Origin: Xenopus tropicalis
Taxonomy: Eukaryota > Chordata > Amphibia > Anura > Pipidae
DNA length: 64,000 bases
NCBI RefSeq assembly: GCF_000004195.4
Contig: NC_030678.2
Span: 83,116,904-83,180,903 of the forward strand
Reading direction: 5' to 3'
Under the pieces are notes generated by a model, which had not been told where the DNA came from, did not search any database, and saw only the letters and a program-made list of their open reading frames with translations. The translations under genes were made by a program, and so were the position numbers. Shown here piece by piece: positions 58,247-64,000 of the stretch; the first letter of the stretch is position 1; the number at the start of each line of letters is the position of its first letter.

Positions 58247-58745
58247 GGGGCACATTTACTAACCCACGAACGGGCCGAATGCGTCCGATTGTGTTTTTTT
58301 CGTAATGATCGGTAATTTTGCGATTTTTTTCGGCGTCTTTACGATTTTTGCGTAAAAACGCGAGTTTTTCGGCGTCTTTACGATTTTTGCGTAAAAACGC
58401 GAGTTTTTCGGCGTCTTTACGATTTTTGCGTAAAAACGCGAGTTTTTCGTAGCCATTACGAAAGTTGCGCAAAGTCGCGATTTTTTCGTAGCGTTAAAAC
58501 TTGCGCAAAACGTCGCGCCTTTTAAGTTTTAACGCTACGAAAAACGCCCGACTTTGCGCGCAAGTGTTAACGCTACGAAAAAATCGCGACTTTGCGCAAC
58601 TTTCGTAAAGACGCCGAAAAACTTGCGTTTTTATGCAAAAATCTTAAAGACGCCGAAAAACTCGCGTTTTTACGCAAAAATCGTAAAGACGCCGAAAAAA
58701 TCGCAAAAAATACGAAAAAGTCGCAAAATGTTCGTTTCCAGACGA
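58247..58745. mobile_element. CpG-rich palindromic MITE with 39-bp tandem units, right end missing
   Basis: It starts after TAA with GGGGCACATTTACTAACC. The left arm holds three tandem 39-bp units starting CGGCGTCTTTACGATTTTTG (58331-58447). The right arm holds two complementary units (58617-58694) plus a partial one. The expected right terminus is absent, and the sequence departs from the family after TTCGTTTCCAGACGAA. Confidence 0.85.
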
Positions 58746-61197
58746 ATTCCAGACATTCAAAGATTAAGAACCATGTCTTTTTTTACTGCTGCTAGTCTGT
58801 TTTGTAGGTATCCTGGGAGTATTATGGGATTTATTGAAAATGGTTGCGCTGCATTTGTTGGAACAATTTACTGTATGTGTAAGGAATCAGTCTATGCTTT
58901 TCAGACCAAGCATCACAGGCAACTAAGGTGAAGAACATAAGGCAGAAAGCAGCAAGCATGAGTCACATACAATGCAAGCTGCTTTTCAACTTCAGACAGG
59001 TCCATGGAGTACCTCCTACACAAATATGACAATGCACAGTCATGGGCAGGGTCTGATGGGTATATTATATGTGAAGGTCCTACAGCTGTAATCCTGCAGG
59101 TTTCCAATTCAAGGCTAGGAATTGAAAATTGTAGACAATAACTGAGATGTAGGAAAAACAAATGTAAACAGTAGTGTTTGAATTTGCACTTGAAATATAA
59201 TAGCAATTTTGTGCTGCCATTATGTCCACTTAAAGTTGAAGTATGAAAAGTGTGTTTACCACTTGATGCCACTGTATAACTGTCATTAGATGGCATTCTC
59301 TTTAAATTAGAAAAATAATGACATGTCACTACAGAGGCACTCTACAAATCTAAAATCTGTCTGTATGTGTGTTTGTAAGGATATGTTTAGTTAGTTTATT
59401 AAGTATAAGCCAGGTGCCCTTGTTAGACACAGGCAGAGTCCATCTGTTATGTCCTGTTGCTACATGACGCCTGGGTTTTTATGGGTTGTATCAAGTCTCT
59501 CTGCATGGTCCTTTTGTTAGTCCAGTCTACTGCATCACTGATATATTGCTTCCATATGTGTTACATTGTTTTGATCACTTTGCTCTCATTTGCATGAAGT
59601 TGTTGTATGTATTACATAAATGTACTAACATTATCTGCTTTATGAGAAAGCTGATTATTTCAAGACATATGGTCGACGGTTGGGGAGTTTGGCATATAAG
59701 CAGCCATGACTAACAACAGAACCTTTTGTACAGAAGCTCAAAACACCTCATTCACTGTGTGGCTCCCTTTTTGACTTGCCAATTTCTCTGGCCTATTTCT
59801 TACCTGGCATGTAGGAACCAGGAAATAACTTTTATAAGATTTATTCCAATAACATCCAGGGCATTGGACTGCCATATCTGCATTTTTTTCCTCTTTCTCT
59901 TCTCAATTTGCTTTGTTTTAAATAATTTTTTTATACACAGAGTACCATATAATGCCTTGTTACATTGAGGCAAGTTTCTAGCTTGCCTTCTGAGTCTTAC
60001 ACAGATATTAATGTTTTCTAGGCAAGGCTTTAGGATCTTCTTGTGGACACCAGACTTCAATAATGCCTTCTCCTTCCCTAAACTCTGCCATAAACCTTGC
60101 CTGTTATTATCTGTTTGTAGCAGTTTTAGCATGTTACTTTTTGCAAATGGACCAAATAAGGGTACATTTCCAGAGCCAGTTGAGTTTTATTCTCCTGTAC
60201 CCCTGAAGTGAAAATATTCACATTGTTGACATTCGGAGTCCTCCATATAAACAATGACATATTGATATATTGGGATTCACACAGTTTGGGTACCCTGTCA
60301 CTAAGCCAAAGACTCTTAGAACTCAATGTTGCTTCATAAGTGTGTTCTGATCAAACATCTTGATATTTTAAAGTGCTAATACACTTGACCAAGTAGTAAA
60401 GCATAGCAAAATTTGAAGCAACCAAAATTAGAAAGTAAGTGATGAAAGAGGCCTGTGTTTGTTAGACAGAAATGGCAGCCAAGTAATGCCACAAAGACAG
60501 GTGCTGGACCTGGAGGACTTAAAGGCAGCTGTTGTAAATAACATAAAATAGTTCAGGTTTAAACTGTGTGATGTATTTCATAGGTCTGGTAGAGAAGTAA
60601 TTCTGCTGAGTCAGAAAGCAGGTGGAAGTCTCAGGTTGCACCGTAGAACAGAGAGCAGGTAAAAGGGCTGTTCCTTTGAAATATAAAACCAGGCATTTGG
60701 GATGAGGCAGAAATATCCTTTGCAAGAAGTGCCAATTATGCCATAAGAGATATCGCTTGTAAAAACCCCAAATCAGATTTATCAAAATGTGAGATTAGAA
60801 CTCACCACAGAAAAATTCACCCACTTCCTATGCATTCCTATGTTATTTATAGAAGCATATTTATTAAATGGTAAGCTCTAACACTTCTAAAAATCCCATA
60901 GAAATGAATAGAAAGTGGGTGGATTTTTCTATGGTGAGGTAAGGGTGTTCTCATCACCAATAACATGAAAAAGCCAAAAAAATAAAAACTGCAAACATTA
61001 TATTTAGGACCCCACTGGGACCCTCCTTCATTCCTTCTGCTGAACACAGTAGTGTTTACTATTAAGTCTTTAGAAAAACATGTATAAAAGAGTAGGAGGT
61101 TCCTGATCTCAAAAATGCTGACTCTTTAGTTGTACAACTGCATATTGATTACTCCTTCACTAGTGGACCTTAAATACCATTGTTGCCATTACACTAA
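58746..61197. other. no gene recognised
   Basis: An octamer ATTTGCAT (59588-59595) and a TATAAG (59695-59700) lie near the LTR-like start TGTAAGGATATG at 59374, but no element borders were resolved. 60780-60955 is a palindromic repeat shared with 55950-56155. Open frames up to 138 codons show no family resemblance. Confidence 0.45.
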
Positions 61198-61796
61198 GGG
61201 ACAGATCTACTAAAACTTAGTGATGAGCGAATTTTTTAAGAAGGCATGGATTTGAATCGAAATTCTGCGTTTCGCCATTGGCGAATTGTTTCGTGAAACT
61301 TCCGCAAAATTTAACTGCAAAAAATGTCTGGTCACATAAAAAAGGTGTGATCATATCAAAAAAGGTGTGGTCGTGACAAAAAAAGGGTGTGGCTGCACCA
61401 AACAGGAGTTGTCATGTCAAAAAAAATGTCAAAAAGTGTTGATCAATTTTTCACCTTTTCACAAATTTTTCGGGGAAGCAAGCAGGACAGATTCGCTCAT
61501 AACTACTAAAACTCCATAATTCCGATTTTTTTTTATTTTCAAATTCAACTGAATTTGTATTCCTCGATGATATTTACTAAAACAGTTGCAAGGAAAAGTC
61601 GCTCCGAGAAAAGTCGTAAAAAACTTGACAAAAGTTGTGATTTTCGGACAAAACCCAGCGGAATCGAGACAAAAGAATCAACTGCAAGGAAAGCGAAGGG
61701 GCCTCTGCCATTGACTTCAACATGAACTTGGCAAGTTTAATCTGCTGAATTGCTGAATTCAGATTTTTAGCCATTTAGACGCATAGTAAATCTCGC
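61198..61796. mobile_element. decayed MITE hosting a nested element
   Basis: It opens GGGACAGATCTACTAAAACT after TAA and continues beyond the insertion with ACTCCATAATTCCGATTTTT to GCATAGTAAATCTCGC. The right terminus is degraded. Confidence 0.6.
61218..61505. mobile_element. hAT-like MITE, TAGTGATGAG family, nested
   Basis: It runs from TAGTGATGAGCGAATTT to GACAGATTCGCTCATAACTA, with CTAAAACT duplicated on both sides (61210-61217 and 61506-61513). The middle repeats a phrase like AAAAAGGTGTGGTCGTG several times. It has the same terminus and duplication length as 2114-2342. Confidence 0.9.
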
Positions 61797-62733
61797 TGGT
61801 ATAAAAGACTGTGCTTCAAGCAGGCTGCCCAGTTGTTGTATGATCATGTAATGTATTATGAAAGCTAACCATACTGTTGTAAGCACAAATCTGGTTGGTT
61901 GACATGTTCTTAGAAACCACTTTTTTTTTCCAAAGGCATTTTTACACCTCATTGAGAATTTTTTAAAATGGCATATGCTATTGGCCTAAAGGTATGGCTT
62001 TACCTGTACTTTCAAAACTTTCACTCCAAATACATTGCTAGCTAAAGAGACACACTTATAAGGAGCAAGCTGCACATTTTCTCTAATTCCTTAAGTTAGA
62101 GTTAATACCTCATGTTTTGTGTAGCATATAACAGGGAATATGCAAATACCATCTGTTTTAGGAAGGATAATTATATTAGTTCATGCCAACAATGAATATT
62201 TATACATTATGGGGTGAGAAGTTATTTACATAGAGGGTGGTGATAATGGATCATTACAGTGCTATGTTTTTTTCTGGATTTTTCACATTTACAAAGGGCT
62301 AAATGCTTGGCATGGTTTAACCCATATACATACATTCACACACAGCAACATAGATGGAGGTTTAGTTTGGCCTCCCTAAAAAAGTGTTAAGGTTCACAAT
62401 GCCAAGACCTAATTCCTGCTAAAAAAATGAAAAAAAGTTGTGCACTTTTGTGTGCTCCATCAAAATCTGCAGGTGATCAAAAGCATAGAAAGCAACACAA
62501 TCCTTAGGAGAACTAAAGCTTAACCAAAGAATAAGGATAGACATGTTGCAAACTATATTTTGGGCTTCTGTACCAGCCAAGGCAACCACTGCCCTTCAGC
62601 AGTAAAGATCTGTGCCCCCAGGGATGCCCCCAGTAGCTCTCCATCTTCTTTTTTCTGCTAATTCACTGCCCATGCTCTGTGCTGCAGTAACTTTCTGAGC
62701 TTAGGGACCAATGCACAATATACTGTGTATATA
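61797..62733. other. no gene recognised
   Basis: AT-rich sequence without recognised exon or repeat. Confidence 0.45.
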
Positions 62734-63053
62734 CATACCTCCCAACTGTCCCGATTTTTGCGGGACAATCCCTCTTTTGACAGCTCAACCCACAGTCCCG
62801 GATTCTTACTGAAAAGTCCCTCATTTCCCTTTGGTCTCCTGCACTGAAGATAAAAAATATACAAATTTAATTAAAAGTAGCTTTCGGCAGAGAGCCCAGA
62901 AATCTTAATGAGCATCACCTGCACTTAGAAACATTGTTTCTCACATTTAATTAAATAAGTAGCTTTTGGCAGAGAGCCCAGAAAGGTAAAAAGCCCCACC
63001 TGCACTGAGATACAAATGTTACTAATAAGCTAAACAGGCCATACTGGTAGGTA
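62734..63053. mobile_element. hAT-like MITE, CATACCTCCCAAC family
   Basis: It opens CATACCTCCCAACTGTCCCG and closes ATACTGGTAGGTA. TGTATATA is present on both sides (62726-62733 and 63054-63061). Inside, AGCTTTCGGCAGAGAGCCC recurs as AGCTTTTGGCAGAGAGCCC 82 bp later. The CCGGGA/CCCGATT phrases match a family I know from frog genomes. Confidence 0.75.
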
Positions 63054-63061
63054 TGTATATA

Positions 63062-63758
63062 GAATATAAATGTCACAATATAAGTCTAATTACTAAATAA
63101 TACAGATTATTACAGATTATTACTGCATGACTGCTCTGAAACCAGTGCAATTAGCATCAGGAATTAATAAATCAGCCCTGCGGCATTACCCTTTATGATA
63201 GGCCAACATTATTTTCTGCTTGACAATTTGCAACGACCCCTAAGCTTAGCTTTTCAACAGTTGTTCAGAGCGCACTGAGCATGTGCACTGTCCCAGACAG
63301 TTCTAACAGGTTTCAGTATGGTGACCTCCTGTGACAACTTTGAAGTACAGAGTACAACTATAGTGATGCTAAACCTTTAGGCTTGTTCAATGAATACAGT
63401 ATATAAAATATTGCATTTTTAGCCATATTCATTTTAGGGATAGTGCTCCTTTAAACACACATTACCTCTTCTGTAGACCAAGTAGGTGAACCATCTGTCT
63501 GTGAAAGGATCAAGAAAGGAAATCCAGACAAATGAAGAATACAGTTTGCTGCACAGGGCACTATCCAGTAATGTATTGCAGACAGCCAATTCCCCCAATT
63601 GAGTTTAGCAAAAGGGATAGTGCATAGTGCTATAATTGATGTACAAGCTGGGAGTTCAGCCAACTCTGAAGAAGTTTGCAAACTTTGAATAACCAGAAGA
63701 CCCACTGTCTAGCTAGAAATAATATAACAAAATAAGAGGACTATAAGACAGGGGTATA
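63062..63758. other. no gene recognised
   Basis: Nothing identified except a TTAA-adjacent ATAGTGCTCCTTTAA near 63440, probably the end of a decayed TTAA element. Confidence 0.4.
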
Positions 63759-64000
63759 TGTAAGGATACTTACTGTGTTCGCCGCTCGGTCCGCCATCAG
63801 CATGGGTTGTGGCGCTCAGTGCGTGTCGCGACCTAAATGTCGCGTCGCATTGTGCGCATCCTCGCGCCTACGTCTCGATGCGTGCGCGTTTAGTCGCGCG
63901 CATACATTGAGACAAGGCGCGCGCATGCAGGGCGTGCGTATTGACGCCTATTCCCCCTGGCCTATATAAGGCTGATCACTATGCCTATCATTGCCTGGTT
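63759..64000 (+). mobile_element. LTR-like, CpG-dense, TATA-containing segment, cut by window end
   Basis: It begins TGTAAGGATACTTACTGTG and is far richer in CpG than its surroundings (TCGCGACC, TCGCGTCGC, GCGCGCATGC). TATATAA lies at 63963-63969. I associate this layout with the left part of a frog LTR. A host CpG-island promoter is the alternative. The rest lies beyond the window. Confidence 0.55.

Noticed and set aside
58913..59329. 138-codon minus-strand frame
   Set aside because: No motif, no splice context, composition typical of AT-rich chance frames.
63775..63969. Cys/Arg-rich 64-codon frame at the window end
   Set aside because: Results from CpG-dense LTR-like DNA; no evidence for a protein.

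Overview
This window is vertebrate nuclear DNA and almost certainly comes from a clawed frog (Xenopus; I cannot separate X. tropicalis from X. laevis). Two things point there. The split genes have GT-AG introns plus one AT-AC intron. Much of the rest is built from short palindromic DNA transposons of types I associate with Xenopus: TTAA-flanked elements, hAT-like elements with 8-bp target duplications, and Harbinger-like elements with 3-bp duplications.

Only the first quarter carries recognisable host genes, both on the + strand. At 1383-2790 are the last two coding exons of laptm5, a lysosomal multispanning membrane protein, joined through its L-P-S-Y motif. At 6814-15844 is a complete eight-exon matn1 gene (matrilin-1, cartilage matrix protein). 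All exon phases agree and give 490 residues: signal peptide, VWA1, one EGF module, VWA2 and a C-terminal coiled coil. Its last intron (14954-15791) is a textbook U12-type AT-AC intron with ATATCCTT, a TTCTTTAAC branch site and a terminal AC. The head-to-tail laptm5-matn1 order agrees with human 1p35.

From about 17 kb to 64 kb I find no host exon, RNA gene or transposase reading frame. As I recall, the human MATN1 locus is also followed by a large gene-poor interval. Here that interval is a mosaic of repeats, many nested. They include two diverged solo LTRs of one family in opposite orientation (23114-24489 and 37293-39501), each with a 4-bp target duplication and each split by a younger DNA transposon. 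A hAT-like element (37453-38798) carries a G-rich minisatellite and a 182-bp palindrome with a central CRE-like site. A hAT-like element sits inside a TTAA element (41157-41871). Two nearly identical CpG-rich palindromic elements lie at 23.6 and 47.7 kb, and a relative at 58.2 kb has a 39-bp unit repeated in both arms. The window ends in a CpG-dense, TATA-containing, LTR-like segment (63759-64000).

I see no undescribed protein-coding system. The most notable features are the AT-AC intron with a transposon inside it, the shortened LAPTM5 tail, and the nested or internally expanded palindromic elements. Comparisons with human proteins and with repeat families are from memory; no search was run.
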